DNA of 64,000 nt from Rhodamnia argentea (GCF_020921035.1 NC_063158.1:7112001-7176000); one strand, 5' to 3'. Positions 11,822 through 23,752 are shown, numbered from the stretch's first letter. Made by a program: numbers and translations. Notes: a model not told the origin generated them from the sequence alone.

Positions 11822-12581
11822 GAAAAAATTACCAAAAAAGTCTTAAACTTATTGCAATTGTGCCAATTCAGTTATAAAGCTTTTTTTTTTGTCGATTTAG
11901 TCCTAAACTTTTTACAATTGTGCCATTTCAATCCATTCGGCGAATTTTGGCCTAACGTGAATGCCGGTTGGCCGCGATCGAATATTTTAATATTTTTTGA
12001 ATTTTTATAATTTTTTTACAAATTTTCTTTTCTTTTTTCTTTCTTTTTCTTTTTCATTTCTTTTTCTCCTCCCCCTCTCCTCCCTACTCGCAACCGGTCA
12101 TTGACTAACGATCGGCCAGAGACGCAGCCGGAGAGGTCGAGCCTCTCCCGGCCCCGACGAGGGTCGACCTCATTGTTGTCGGACGAGGCAGCGATAGCGA
12201 GTCGAGCCTCACGTGGCCATGGCTATGCCCGACCTCGCCGTCATTGCCTCGTCCGGTGATGGCGAGGCCCCGGCAAGGGCCAAGCGAGGCAGCGATTGGG
12301 CTTGCGAGATCGAGCCTCGCCCGGCCGTGGTGAGGCTTGACCTTGCCGTCACTGCCTCACCCGGATACGGTGAGGTCAACCCCCACCATGGCCAAGTGAG
12401 GCTCGGCGTCTTAGGCCGGTCGCCAAACCTCAGCATCCACATTAGCGCCGACAGGCTAAAATTCGCTGGATGAACCGAAATGACATAATTGCAAAAGGTT
12501 TAGGACTGAATCGACAAAAAAATGTTTAGGATTGAATTGACACAATTACAAATCGGTTTAGGACTTTTTTGGTAATTTTCC
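11822..12581. mobile_element. Mutator-like MITE with GC-rich core
   Basis: Seen: the left end GAAAAAATTACCAAAAAAGT is inverted at the right end (GGAAAATTACCAAAAAAGTC read on the minus strand). Both arms then repeat TTTAGGACT and CAATTGTG-like phrases in inverted orientation. The core (about 12090-12470) is strongly GC-rich with GAGGC/CCTCGCC phrases and no transposase. Related copies occur at 46.9-47.6, 52.7-53.0, 57.1-57.4, 59.0-59.8 and 63.7 kb. The copy at 58991-59778 has a 9-bp target duplication, which points to a Mutator relationship. Confidence 0.65.
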
Positions 12582-13950
12582 TCACATACAGGTGGAACTT
12601 TGGTGGACCTTGGAACCGACTTTGAAACTTGTGACAAGATAGATTCTAAGTTTTAGGAAATGCGTGGCAAGTCTTAGGTTCACAAAAATGGGGACCCGAT
12701 TCCTACATATATGTTTCAAAATGAACCCGCAACCACTTTTCCATATTCAAAGTCTCCTACCTAATGACAAGGTCAACATTTTTTGTTTGCTTTTGGTCGT
12801 ATACAAGCTCAATATTAAGTGCTGATAACTTTGCACTTACTTTAGTTTTCTCTAATTTGGTAATCCAAAAGAAATCTCAGCATTAATCAAAATATGGTGT
12901 CCCCACGATTAGCATAACTTAATAATCCCAATGATTAACCTTGAACCCAGCAGCCTGACTTGAAGCTTTGGATTTGATACGTCCGACAAGCAAACATTCT
13001 TAGCTGTGTAAAAGCAAAAATGTTTCAGAAAGTTCGTGTCTTCTTTTCAAACCAACCACCGCCCCCCCTTCCTCCCCTTGACTGGTACGTGTCTTGGATA
13101 TTACTAGTTAAACATGGCTTTTTGACGAATTGCTTCAATTGGGAGTACTAACTAATAAATGTCTTAATTTTTCACATTTATCTCAATCTCATTTTCCTGA
13201 GTTGTCTTCCTATACACCAGGGCACGAGTTTTCAACTCCTATAAAGTGAAGTCACCTTCAAAATGGCACACAGCAAAGTTAAAAAGAGTCCCCGGTTGAA
13301 TCAAACTCCTAATATATATGTGAGCCTTAGGATTCTATAAAAACTACTTGTTAAAATGAACTCACTAGTCACTACGATATACCTTATCTAATGACTCGAA
13401 ACGTTTTATCAAACTAGTAAGATTATCTAGGACAACAACTCATGAGTGATGTCAATCTGATATGAGCATGTCTCTTAAAATAAAAATAGGAAAAGAAAAT
13501 CATTGAGAATGTTCATTTTCAAATATTTAAGGCCGCTATGATATGATTTATCAAATCACAAAACAGATGATATTTCTTTTTTTTTGGTCCAAAGATGATA
13601 TTTCTAAGTAGGATATACCCTTGTAAAGTTGATATTTATGTAGGTACATATGTATGTATACACTGTGGATATCATTATCGAAGCCGTCATATACATGGAT
13701 ATCATTACTTCCCCATCGAGATTCAAAATTTCAAATGGTGACATCCATATGTTTTGCATTATTGGATTTTTTTTTTAGTGCTGAATTTAATGACTTTTTA
13801 TGGTAATTTTCCCTTTTTAACATCATTGTATTAAGAATTGGAATTTTTCTTTTCAAGACCGTGTGTGGGAAGGTTCTCCTAGATCCGGAAGCAAGCTCCC
13901 CGACGTAGACAAACCGGGACGGCTTGGCTCGAAGCAGTAACTACGACTTC
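12582..13950. other. Intergenic region, no gene recognised
   Basis: AT-rich non-coding sequence. The stretch 12590-12730 (GGAACC-rich) resembles 11430-11560 on the other side of the MITE, suggesting the MITE landed inside an older, decayed repeat. No RNA gene or coding exon was seen. Confidence 0.4.
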
Positions 13951-14160
13951 GCCGGCGGCAACGGATGGAGGGCGGCAATGGGACAATCGTGGATGAATGA
14001 CATGTGACGTGAACGCACATCGGAGATAGCAAATAATCCTAGATGTACTTCCCCAGCCGGCGGCAACGGATGGAGGGCGGCAATGGGACAATCGTGGATG
14101 AATGACATGTGACGTGAACGCACATCGGAGATAGCAAATAATCCTAGATGTACTTCCCCA
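13951..14160. repeat. Exact tandem duplication of a 105-bp unit
   Basis: Positions 13951-14055 and 14056-14160 are identical by eye over the full 105 bp, with no spacer. Because 105 is divisible by three, any reading frame passes through unchanged; the minus strand is open across both copies (with the phrase GEVHLGLFAISDVRS appearing twice), but I see no sign it is a real gene. Perfect identity implies a recent event. Confidence 0.93.
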
Positions 14161-14651
14161 GAATCATGAGGTGAATGAAAAGGCTTACTTCGCGGGTGGA
14201 ACCGGGGAGGCAAAAGCGGTCGTTTTCAGTTGGCTGGCTGGTTCTTCCCTCGCCATCATGTCGAGAAAAGGAGCACAGTCTTCCTTCTTTTTAGAATAGT
14301 AAGAAATAAAAGAGCAGAGAGGCGAGAGAGAAAGTAAAAGCCATCTTTCTTTCACCCCGCCTCGTCTTCTTCTCTGTATTCTTCATCAATAGCTGCCCTC
14401 TGTAATCATGAGTCTCCCTCTGTCATCATTGCGACGAAAACCATCTCTCTCTCTCTCTCTCTACCATGACGGTGAATAGCACTAACAAACACGTTTGCTC
14501 CAGCTATATATCTGACTCGCCTTTCCCTTCTTCCCTCACCACACAGTGAGTCGCGAACGACCCACTCGTCCTTAACCGAACAAGCTCCATCTCCATTTAA
14601 TTCATTACCCTTGTTGCCACTCCTCTTTCTGGCTCTCGGACGTGGTTGAAC

Positions 14652-15166
14652 ATGTGTACGAATTCCTCGAAATGGAGTCTCCGTCGGCGGCAGTTGAAGC
14701 AACGCAATCTTCGCCTTCTCTCGCTGAGCAGGTCCTTTTCCACTAGTCTCTCCCTCTCTCTATGAATGGATCCCGTGAAAAAGGACCGACTTTGGGGGCG
14801 GCATTCATTCGTTTGCGATTTCCAGTGCATCCTCTTTACTCATGGCATTATTAAGTAGACGAGTAGATACTCTGACCCCATATAAACATAGACACCGTGT
14901 TTCTATCTCTAACAGAAGATTTGCGAGATTGTTGCAGGAAGAGGAGGACAAGGAGATCATCGAAGGGAGGGGAGGACAAGGAGACGAAGAGATGGCTGGT
15001 GGGCGCGAAGGAGGAGATGGAGATGAAGAACCTGAGGCTGTACATGGAGAACCGGAGCATCATGGAGGCGAACGAGAGGCTGAGACAGAGAGCTCTGTTT
15101 CTCCATCGAGAGAACAGGGCCCTGCTCTTCCAGCTCCAGAGCAAGTTCCCTCGCCAAACCAGCTGA
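14652..15166 (+). CDS. ZPR: LITTLE ZIPPER (ZPR) protein, antagonist of HD-ZIP III factors
   Basis: Seen: exon 1 14652-14731 and exon 2 14938-15166 (acceptor GTTGCAG), phase 2, giving 102 residues. The protein begins MCTNSSKWSLRRRQLKQR, is Arg-rich, and ends with a short leucine zipper: L61, I68, L75, L82 and L89 at heptad spacing in NLRLYMENRSIMEANERLR plus the following ENRALLFQLQSK. There is no homeodomain. Known: ZPR proteins have only the zipper and form inactive heterodimers with HD-ZIP III factors such as REVOLUTA, acting in leaf polarity and meristem feedback. The ATG was chosen because the MC-plus-basic start resembles longer ZPRs and joins in frame; without splicing, the first Met of the zipper frame would be residue 54. 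A second acceptor 22 bp upstream would switch frame (see findings). Upstream CT-rich sequence (14440-14462) may lie in the leader. Confidence 0.85.
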
Positions 15167-16211
15167 AACCCGACTCTCAGAACCTCAACGCAATACACAA
15201 ATCGAATGAATCGACAGCAACAGTGATCAAAGGATCGACCTTTGTGAATTCTAAATTAAAGTAACGGTAGGGGGGGTGGGGATGGAATAAAGGAAATCCA
15301 TGGCTCTGCTTTTTCTGTGTGAGCGTTAATTTTTGCCAGCAGTCTGTTCTATCGGCGGTAGTTCTCTGGAGTAGCAATCCAACTAGCAAGCGCTAAGCTG
15401 TATTGATCCATACGAAGGTTGATTTCCAAGTTCAACTTCCAAAGATGTATGTTGGGTATGACGTTTTGCTGCCGGACGTTGCTTTCAAGTTCTACATGGA
15501 ATTGCTTTTCGTCGCTGCATTTTACACGAAAGACCTACACCAAACAAAAAGGCCAAACAGAAAAATGGAAAATTGCCATTCTCACGAGAACTTCAAGAGA
15601 GTCGATTGTCACGAGACAAGGCACCGTTCATGATTGATCAAAGGCTCCCAATAGATCAGTGGAGATGGAGGTGGTAGCGGCTAGAGCAGAGGAAGAGACA
15701 ACGGTCGCGGGTGTAAGTGACAGATAGAGTTTTTCTGCCAAGATAGAAGCTCTTTCATCTACCAAGCAAACATTGATGATTATAGATCGACTTCTTTTTG
15801 TATTGATCAGGACTTTTGTTTTATCGGTTGGTCAATGGAATTGATCAGGACTAAAAACGCAAAAGAAAGCCACAACTTAAATGCAGATAAAAGATCTACC
15901 TTGATCTGCTATAATCAAAAGAAATTACAGCGGAAAGAGTCGATAAACCGTTCGACTAACATAGAAAGTACCTCAAAGCAAAATTTACAAACCAATCAGC
16001 ACACCTGTTGTTGTCTACCAACTGCAGAACGAAAATCTATTGGTACATAATATGTTTCATTGACTCAAGTAGTCACAGCTACAGATCCATGTTGAACTCA
16101 CAAAAATCATAGGCCGAAGCTCCAACGCACTTTATTGTTCACTATTTGGTTTGTTTTGACATCCTTTTCCCAGAAACATACCCGTCTCCAGGATGAAGAT
16201 TACACCAGACA
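15167..16211. other. Intergenic region between convergent ZPR and DHDPS genes
   Basis: It contains the 3' ends of the two convergent genes. On the plus strand one alternative frame overlapping ZPR exon 2 stays open to 15264. No other feature was recognised. Confidence 0.5.
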
Positions 16212-19200
16212 CTAGTACCGACCGATCAAGATGAAGTCATCATCGTTGAGGACCTCAACTTCTTTATTGCCAACGAAATACTCCCGCCCAATCTCCTTAA
16301 CTAGGTTCACAAATTCCACTCTCTTAGCCCGAGGAAGTGGTACATAAGGTAGACGGAAAACAGGTCTCGCAACTCCAAGCTGGGCAAGGGCAGTATTTAA
16401 GCCAATTGGATTCGGCTCGTGAAACAGCCACTCTATCAAAGGCATGAGCTTCGAGTTAAGAGACGGATACTTCCCTCCGAACATGAGTTCCCGCATTAAT
16501 CCTGGAACCAAGTTACTAGTGACAGATATAACTCCCATAGCCCCATAGTTCCACCTGGCATCATGGCACTCATCATCATTCCCACTCCAGACAGCAATGC
16601 CATTATCTGTATATTGTTTAACCCGGTCATTCCCAACGCATTCCTTAACGCCCGCCAAATTGGGACTCTTAGCCAAGGTGTGAATGACACAGGGTGGAAT
16701 GTCTTGGCCGGTTCTCGTCGGCACATTATAAATGATGGTGGGGCCCATAGACAGCACACAATCAAAGTGAGAGATCAAGCCCTCCAGGGAGGTTTTTCCA
16801 TAGTACGGATTAATGTGAAGAGCAGCATGCATTCCTACAGCAAACCCTTGCTCAGAGGCATGAATTGCTTCACGGGTTGAGTTGCTTCCAGTGTTTCCAA
16901 TCACCTTGATTGATCCACCAAAACAATTAACTGTGTGACCGATTAGCATGATGTGCTCATCCCAACTCATCAGTTGACCCTCACCAGTCGTGCCACCGAC
17001 AATTACACCTTCTACACCTTGTACAATCTGCATGTTAATCAAGTCATCATATGCTTCAAGATCGAATCTGCCATCTGGTAAGTATGGCGTCTTGATGGCC
17101 GTTATCAATCGAAGAGCCTTTATATCCTCTGTCGATGTCCTGCAAGTACAGAAAATCTTTTAGAAAAAATAAAATAAAAAAGTTACTTGCATTTTATGAC
17201 CAAGTAACCATTCCAAAACTAGCACAAAATGGTTGTGCAAAAGTAAGCAATACAAAACCTATTGTCCTCTTGTCAGTTGACAAGTGCAGTTCATTTTCAT
17301 GATGAAAACAAGAGACAAATATGCACACAGACCCAAAAAAAAAGGGCCTGCACAAGTTTAATTTTCCTCAAGATCACTTAATAGCTTTAAAGTGGTTAAG
17401 TTACTGGTTCGACACAAGCCTCCCGCTCCCCTCTTTGTAAAACACTACGAGAAACAACTGTTAAAAGTCAGATTATTTATCCAAATCTAGTTGTGAAAAT
17501 TTTTCCATTGGAATTTTTCTAAAGAAAGAGCAGAAGCAGCATGGCGAATCTTAAAGCCTCGGTCTAGATTCTCAGCATATTTGATGTCTGCTCAAATATT
17601 ATATATTGCCATCTACAAGCCATATAAGGAGTATGCAAACCATACAATTGAGCAATATCAACAACATCACAGCAACCTGTTATAACTTAACTACTCAATC
17701 AATCCTTGACACATTAAAAGAAACCAGATCATCCATATTTAGGCTTATAGAGACACAATATGCCCAAGTGAACAGGATGTACTGTTAAATAAATGCAGCA
17801 TAGAAAACATGACAGACACATGCACTATCTCAAAGATGTAAGTGCATTATTTCTATAAGACTGAACAAAAAGAAAAGGAGGAGGAGGAGAAGAAGAAACC
17901 ATGGTTGATTTATTATCACAAAAGTTCTCTAAATTCTGTCAAACACTCTTCACTTTTCTTTCTCTAAATGAAAGCACAAGAACTTTGACAAAAGCAGCAG
18001 GAGCACACATGGGTTGATGATAGTAGATGCCACCTCAATCAAGTGAGGAAGATGACATTGGCTGCCAGTAGAGTATGTTTTATCAACTTCTTAGCAGAAC
18101 AAGAATTGGGGAACTTATGTTGCTATAAATTTCCCTTCTACAAATTCCAACCACAGTAAATCTCAGTAGGATACTGAAAAACTTGAAAACCACCACCACA
18201 TGGAAGCACATAGAGAAAGCATGCAAGGACTAGAACTATATCCCAAATGAACCGAAAAACAAACAAAAAAAACAAAAAAATTATCAATCATATGCAGCAA
18301 ACTCCTGATAATCCCGCCATCATCATTCTTAGACGGTCTACCTGTTTTTAACTTCATAACTACGCATAGGGAGATGAAAATTAGGTAGGACAGCTGCTCG
18401 CGGAAACCTCCATTGCACATTCCTCCTGCTCGACATGAAGAGGATTATTGTTAGAGATATACACAACTATCTAAAATGCATACACAAGTCAAGGTATCCT
18501 GCTCTAACAACATCCATTTAAATTACATAGAATTGTCCAAGTGGTTATCCCATGTATTTTACCACAAGAACCAAGCACAAGATATAGTAAAACTATTTCG
18601 TGGAATTGTCTTGATAAATAGATTACTCTGCATATCCGAAAGCATTGCTGTGGGTGGTGAGAAACTTGTAATGCCCCCTCTTAATCCTATTCCATCGAAT
18701 AAAATTATGAGATTATGTTTCAAAAACTATGACCAAAGTGACTGATCCAGAGCAGAAAATTAAGAATCTCAAGAGCACAAATTTCTACCATAGTGACCCA
18801 AACTTACTTTTTTTTACGCCACTACATATGTGGTGGCATTATAAAAATCACTATTCCGTGCAAGAACTTGTAAACCTCAATGTTTCCACTTCATCCTTTC
18901 TAAATTATCGATCATTGGAACCAATCTCCAGGGTAGATAATATGCTCCATCTCACTCTACTATCATTTACACGCGGTCTCACCAGTTATGTACATCAGAG
19001 GCGAACAAATGACAAAGCTAATGCCCTTCCATAAAGAGCAAAATAAAAATGAGGGTTATTCTCAACCATGTTAGGCACACACAGAGCACGTCAAATGCAA
19101 CGGCTTTCTTCCGCAATAGTCATAATCGCCATTGGATAAGACAAAGATCTCATCTTACTGTAAAGAAAGTGCCACCTAAATAAACAAATGTAATAAGTCC

Positions 19201-19385
19201 GGAAAACACGGCCAAACCATTCAATCCAACGTTGCGTCATCCGCCACAAAATCACACACAAACAATCAGTCAACGGGAAGAGTTGTTCACAAGCAGCACC
19301 TCTTGTAAGCATCGCCCCTTCTAAGGCGCGGCGACCGGAGAGCGGGTTCCCTCAAGCAAACTCCGTAGCTCCTCAAAGCATCCAT
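16212..19385 (-). CDS. DHDPS: 4-hydroxy-tetrahydrodipicolinate synthase (DHDPS), plastid
   Basis: Seen: three exons on the minus strand, 19385-19300, 18425-18342 and 17139-16212, both junctions phase 2, closing exactly at 365 residues. The N-terminus ([10 protein letters not shown], Arg/Ser-rich to about residue 40) fits a plastid transit peptide. The catalytic core is complete: GGTTGEG (Thr107-Thr108), Tyr194 in [10 protein letters not shown] with Arg199, and the Schiff-base lysine Lys222 in [11 protein letters not shown]. The allosteric region around [13 protein letters not shown] is present. The end, [10 protein letters not shown], is the usual plant terminus. Known: DHDPS condenses pyruvate with aspartate semialdehyde, the first committed step of lysine synthesis in plastids, and is inhibited by lysine. 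The exon 1 and 2 sequences match plant DHDPS N-termini ([17 protein letters not shown]). Introns are 874 and 1202 bp. Nested transposons lie 284 bp upstream of the ATG. Confidence 0.95.
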
Positions 19386-19903
19386 GACCGCAGCACAATC
19401 GCTAGCCCCAAACAACCGTCACTGTGTCGGCGAACCGCGAAATGGAACGCCGGCGTTCCCAAATAGCGGAGCGTCGCTGGTGTGGAACGCCAGAACCGAC
19501 CCGCACGAGTCGAGAAAGATGACGTGGAGTAGAGAACCTGCGACCTTGGAGTAGTCTTCTATGGCAGTCAGGACTCGAGCAACTCCAGCTGCAGAGAGAG
19601 AGAGAGAGAGAGAAGATGAGAGCAGCGAGCAGTGCAAGTGCAAGCTCAAACCCTAGAAAACAAAGGCTGGAATTCACTAATCCTCGGTTAATGCCACGAA
19701 AAAATTCAAACTGCTACGTATATAAATTTAACTCAAATTATTTTTTATCATAAAAAATTCTTAAATTAATATATTTATAATAAATTTATTTCAAATGATT
19801 TTTTAACCATAAAAATTCTTAAATTAATACACCTATGATAAATTTATCATTCATTAAATTGAGTTAATATCTTGAAAATTTTTCAAATTAATATACCTAT
19901 GAT

Positions 19904-19960
19904 TATACACGGCCGGTTCGGTGGAACCGCCGGTTCCGGTTCAGGAACCGGCCGTGTATA
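19904..19960. repeat. Perfect 16-bp inverted repeat at the left end of the hAT element
   Basis: TATACACGGCCGGTTC at 19904-19919 is exactly inverted at 19945-19960, leaving a 25-base loop that itself contains GGAACCGCCGGTTCC. The very tip of the element can therefore fold on itself. Confidence 0.9.
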
Positions 19961-20243
19961 CTTCCGGTTCCGGCCCGGTTCCGCTTTCGCTTCCGAACCG
20001 GAGGTTCATTCCGATTCCTTTTTTAATATTAATTTTTAAAATAATAAATAATAAAATAAACATAATAAATTATAAATTATAAAATACAATTAAATTGTAC
20101 ATTGTAATAAAATATGGCGAAAAAAAAAAGAGGAGGAATGGGCTTGAACTTAATGAATTATCATTAAGCGCCTACATATCTTCTTGGGGATAGAAGAATC
20201 AAAGCCCATGTAGTTCTTTTACCTTTGAGAACCCCAACTTACC

Positions 20244-22416
20244 TCATCGTAAATCGTCGCTACCCGTTGTGGTACCGGTGGCGGTGGTATCTCCAACATC
20301 ATCGCTAAAAAATTCGTGTTCACGATCTAACTCTTGGTGTCGATATTTCGCCCTCGTCCAATCGCCGACACAAGCTTGGGCTTCCACAGAGTCCGGGCTT
20401 AATCTTGAACGGCGAGAGTCCAAAATTAATCCTCCAGCACTAAATGCTTGTTCAATTGCAACCGTTGAATAAGGAGTTGCTAATATCCGACGAGCGATGA
20501 GGACGAGAACTGGATAATCGATTTGGTGACTCTTCCACCACTTCGAGATTTCGAAATCAGTACTATGTTACGTATCACGAAACTCAAATTGAGTGGTTAA
20601 ATATTTTTCTAATTCAGAAATACTACCTGTTGCCCCTTTTTTGTTTTTTTTGCCTACTCTTAAACATATTATACCCTCTACTAAGTGAACTACCACATTC
20701 GCTACGTGAGGCAGTAAATTATAAATATCCGGAATCACTTAAACCATATCTACTACAAAATTCTCCATATAATGCTACTATAGATTCTTTAACATCTCAT
20801 AGCATATTTGAAATATCTATTGAATCTTCCAAATGTAAACAATCATGATAATACACATTCAAATAATCTTGTAAACCGTCTAATTTAATACGTGGATAAA
20901 AAACAATACCAACTAAATAGACAAGAGGAATTTGTAAATAATAATGCAACCATTTTTCTCACATTACTAAAATAGTTCGACCTAATTCGGTATCATTTTC
21001 ATATTCACTAAAAACACTACCAATATTAACACACTCTATTAAAAATAAATGCGTAGTAAGATAATAAATACCAGATAAAGTCTTAGTAGCATCATTAAAA
21101 ATTTTCAAAATATCTAAAATTTTCTTGCAAACGTCCCAATGTTGAGGAAGTAAAGTAATTTCGGGAATATTTTGTGAAATAAACATACATAATAAATCTT
21201 TATATTCAAAAGTTTGCCGAAGCAACTCGTACGTAGAATTCCAACGAGTCGGAATATCTTTTGGAAATCTTCTTGCCCTTCTCCCATTTTGTTTACAAAA
21301 TTTTTCCCATGATTTCATACAATGAGGACTACTCCATAAAAATTTAATTGCACTCTTTATTGGGGCGAGAGAAGTGTCAAGAGTTCGTAAACCATCTTGT
21401 ACACATAAATTTAAAACATGACAAGCATATCTAATGTGAAAAAATTGTCCGCCAAAAGTGGGTTTGCAAATATTTTCTAATTCGGGAATAGAAGCGGTAT
21501 TTGCGGCGGCATTATCAAAACCAATTGAAAATACTTTATTTATTAAATTATATTCTTCTAAAACTTGCCTAATTATTCTATAAATATTATGAGCCGAATG
21601 TCTTTCATAAAAAACTCGGAATGCAATAAGTCTTTTTTGAATGGTCCAATCGTCACCTATCCAATGACACGTGACACCTATATAAGAATGAATTTGCTAA
21701 GGATCACTCCAAATATCGCTACCTATATGCACACGTCCATTGAATTCCATAAAAAATTTTGCTAAAGATTTTTTTCTTTTTTTATAAAGATGAAAAACTT
21801 CGCGTTTAAGAGTATTTTTTGGAATAGTTGGCGCTTGCGGAACCAACGCAGTATTTATCAAATATTTCATATTAAAATTTTCACCAGTATTAAACGGAGC
21901 ATGATCAAGGGCAACATATTCACCTAATGTTTGTTTATAAAGTGCTTCGGTGAAACGAAATATGAGATGAGGATTAGAAGTGGCGTACCCGGAAATTTGT
22001 TGTTGCGTATTGTCGATCCCCACTTGCTTTGGATGTTTTTTCGTCAAATGCCGACGGAATGTTCCGTAGCCGTCTCCTTTCGTAAATTTATATGTTTGCG
22101 AACAATATTTACATTTTATATTATACTTACCTTCGCCTTCATCACGTACCTTGTCGAAGTGTAGCCACAAGTCGGATGTATTATCTCGGCCCTTCCGTTT
22201 CGGCACATTTGCCGTTGACGTTTCTTCGACACCGGTGGGAGGATGAAGACTTTCTTGTGTTGGGATGTGCTCGACGTTCGGAATTGGGACATAGTTGATA
22301 TTATTGTCGTCGTCTTCCCAATTTGCATACTTACGAAGATCATATTCGGGAATGGGATACTCGGAATCTACCATAGTCATCTTGCCCTTGTCGGCATTTC
22401 TGCTTTCACTTGCCAT
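20244..22416 (-). pseudogene. hAT transposase pseudogene (BED finger to dimerisation domain)
   Basis: Reading from ATG at 22416: an acidic N-terminus, a BED-type zinc finger (CKYC about residue 100, then HLTKKH), the central RNase-H-like region (SIGFDNAAANT on the same frame), and WNSTYELLRQTF. Near the end, in a different frame, is the classic hAT C-terminal dimerisation motif (ATPYSTVAIEQAFSAGG and LSPDSVEAQACVGDW). Broken by in-frame stops at 21697-21699 and 20959-20961 and at least one frameshift before the C-terminal block, so it cannot make a full transposase. Confidence 0.85.
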
Positions 22417-23752
22417 TTTTGAGAGAATTGATCGGAAATCCGATTGAAAAAATTGAGTCGGGATTGAGAGAATTGGGAGAATTTGAGCGATTTGAGAGGA
22501 TTTCGGAGAGAATTCGAGAGATTGTTCGGAGAATTTGTGACAAAAATAAAAGGGGGAGCATATGTATTTATAGGCAAGAATTATTTTTAATTATTATTAT
22601 TTTTTTAATTTTCCCAACGGCCCAAAGGGGAGGGGCGGTGGCGGGGCCGGGGCGAGAGCCCAACGGCTCTTTGCCCCGGGCCCCTTTTTTTTTTTCACGG
22701 TTCGAACCGGCCCGAATCGCCGGTTCGGGCGGTTCCCACTGTTCGAATCAGGGCCCGGTCAATGGGCCAGTTCCGGGCCCAAATGGCACTCTCTACCTAT
22801 GATAAAAAGAGAGTAAAAATTTTAAACCGGTATAATTATAATCTATCATATACTATCTAACTCAGCAATTTGATGATTAAATTTAACGAAAATTAATGGA
22901 GGGTAAATTTATCACACGTATATCAATTTTTCACAAATGCATCGATTTGAGATCATAGGCGTATCAATTTAAAATTTTTCGTGATATTAATTTTTTTTTT
23001 TTAAGGAATTCACTAATTTGACTGGTCTTGTTTTAGAAGTTGTGTGCCTTCTTTTGTCTAAAACGACATACTAGTATGGTGGAAACTGAGCAAAATTGGT
23101 TCCCAATTTGTGAAATTGAAAATGACCCCGCACCCATTTCGGAGTCAAGTCAACCCAGGAACCGGGGGCTTTTTTTTTTCTTTTCCTTTTTTTATTTTCT
23201 CTATACAACATAAGGAAATAACAATTAAAAGTCTAAAAAAACATTCCAAAAGAATAAGATAACTATTTCTACAATGAGAGTTACCGAATAAAATATAATG
23301 AAAATGAAATACTCGGTGCGGGTTTCCATTATGATCCGGTCTCCGGAATCGAAAATCGGATGAATTCCCTCGGGAACCATTCAAAAACAGGCAATTCATG
23401 GTTCGGCTTAGGATCGATGCTCATTCCTAGCGCACTAGATAGGGCAAAACCTTTCGTAGCTCGAGTCAAGCCCGAAAAAAATCAAAGCAAACACGTGTCC
23501 ATACACACATATTTCATTGAAAAAAAATTGACATTAGTATTGCATGCCGCTGTTGCGCATGATTTTGTAGGAGCAAAACAAGAGTGAAAGTACATCAGGA
23601 AACGATGCATGCTTTGGCTCGTGGCTAGGCACGAAGCAAATCTTTCGAGACATTGCAGACACCAACAAACAAAAGAATCGGGAGAAATCTCGAGATTTTT
23701 TGGGAGCATCCAACGCATGAAATTTGCTTTCATGGCAATACTTTTGCTTCGT

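Larger units (their letters stand above)
19904..22795 (-). mobile_element. hAT transposon (about 2.9 kb) inserted in the outer MITE
   Basis: Seen: CCTATGAT occurs at 19896-19903 and 22796-22803, an 8-bp direct repeat as expected for hAT insertion. Both ends are GC-rich with GGTTC/GAACC phrases in an otherwise AT-rich region. The terminal inverted repeats are weak (TATACACGGCC versus TAGAGAGTGCC). It carries a decayed hAT transposase on the minus strand. Confidence 0.75.
19682..23004. mobile_element. Outer MITE with long direct repeat at its borders, interrupted by a hAT element
   Basis: Seen: the 13-bp sequence GGAATTCACTAAT stands at 19669-19681 and again at 23005-23017. Inside it, the left arm TTAATGCCACGAAAAAATTC is inverted at the right end as TTAATATCACGAAAAATTTT. 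Without the inner hAT insertion the element would be about 0.4 kb. The direct repeat is longer than a typical Mutator 9-bp duplication; some of its bases may be chance matches. The element adjoins the 5' end of DHDPS. Confidence 0.65.

Noticed and set aside
13941..14213. Minus-strand 90-codon frame with an internal repeat
   Set aside because: The repeat is explained by the 105-bp DNA duplication, which passes frames unchanged. No similarity recognised.
14842..15264. 140-codon frame overlapping LITTLE ZIPPER exon 2 as the main product
   Set aside because: The leucine zipper with correct heptads lies in the other frame; this one has low-complexity Glu/Gly/Pro composition. Kept only as a splice-variant possibility.
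17385..17445. tRNA-like B-box (GGTTCGACACAAGCC) in DHDPS intron 2
   Set aside because: No matching A-box at the right distance and no cloverleaf; too weak for a tRNA or SINE call.
19402..19677. Open minus-strand frame of 91 codons just upstream of the DHDPS ATG, possible upstream ORF
   Set aside because: It has no ATG; it opens with GTG right at the transposon border. Only the sequence upstream of DHDPS happens to be stop-free.
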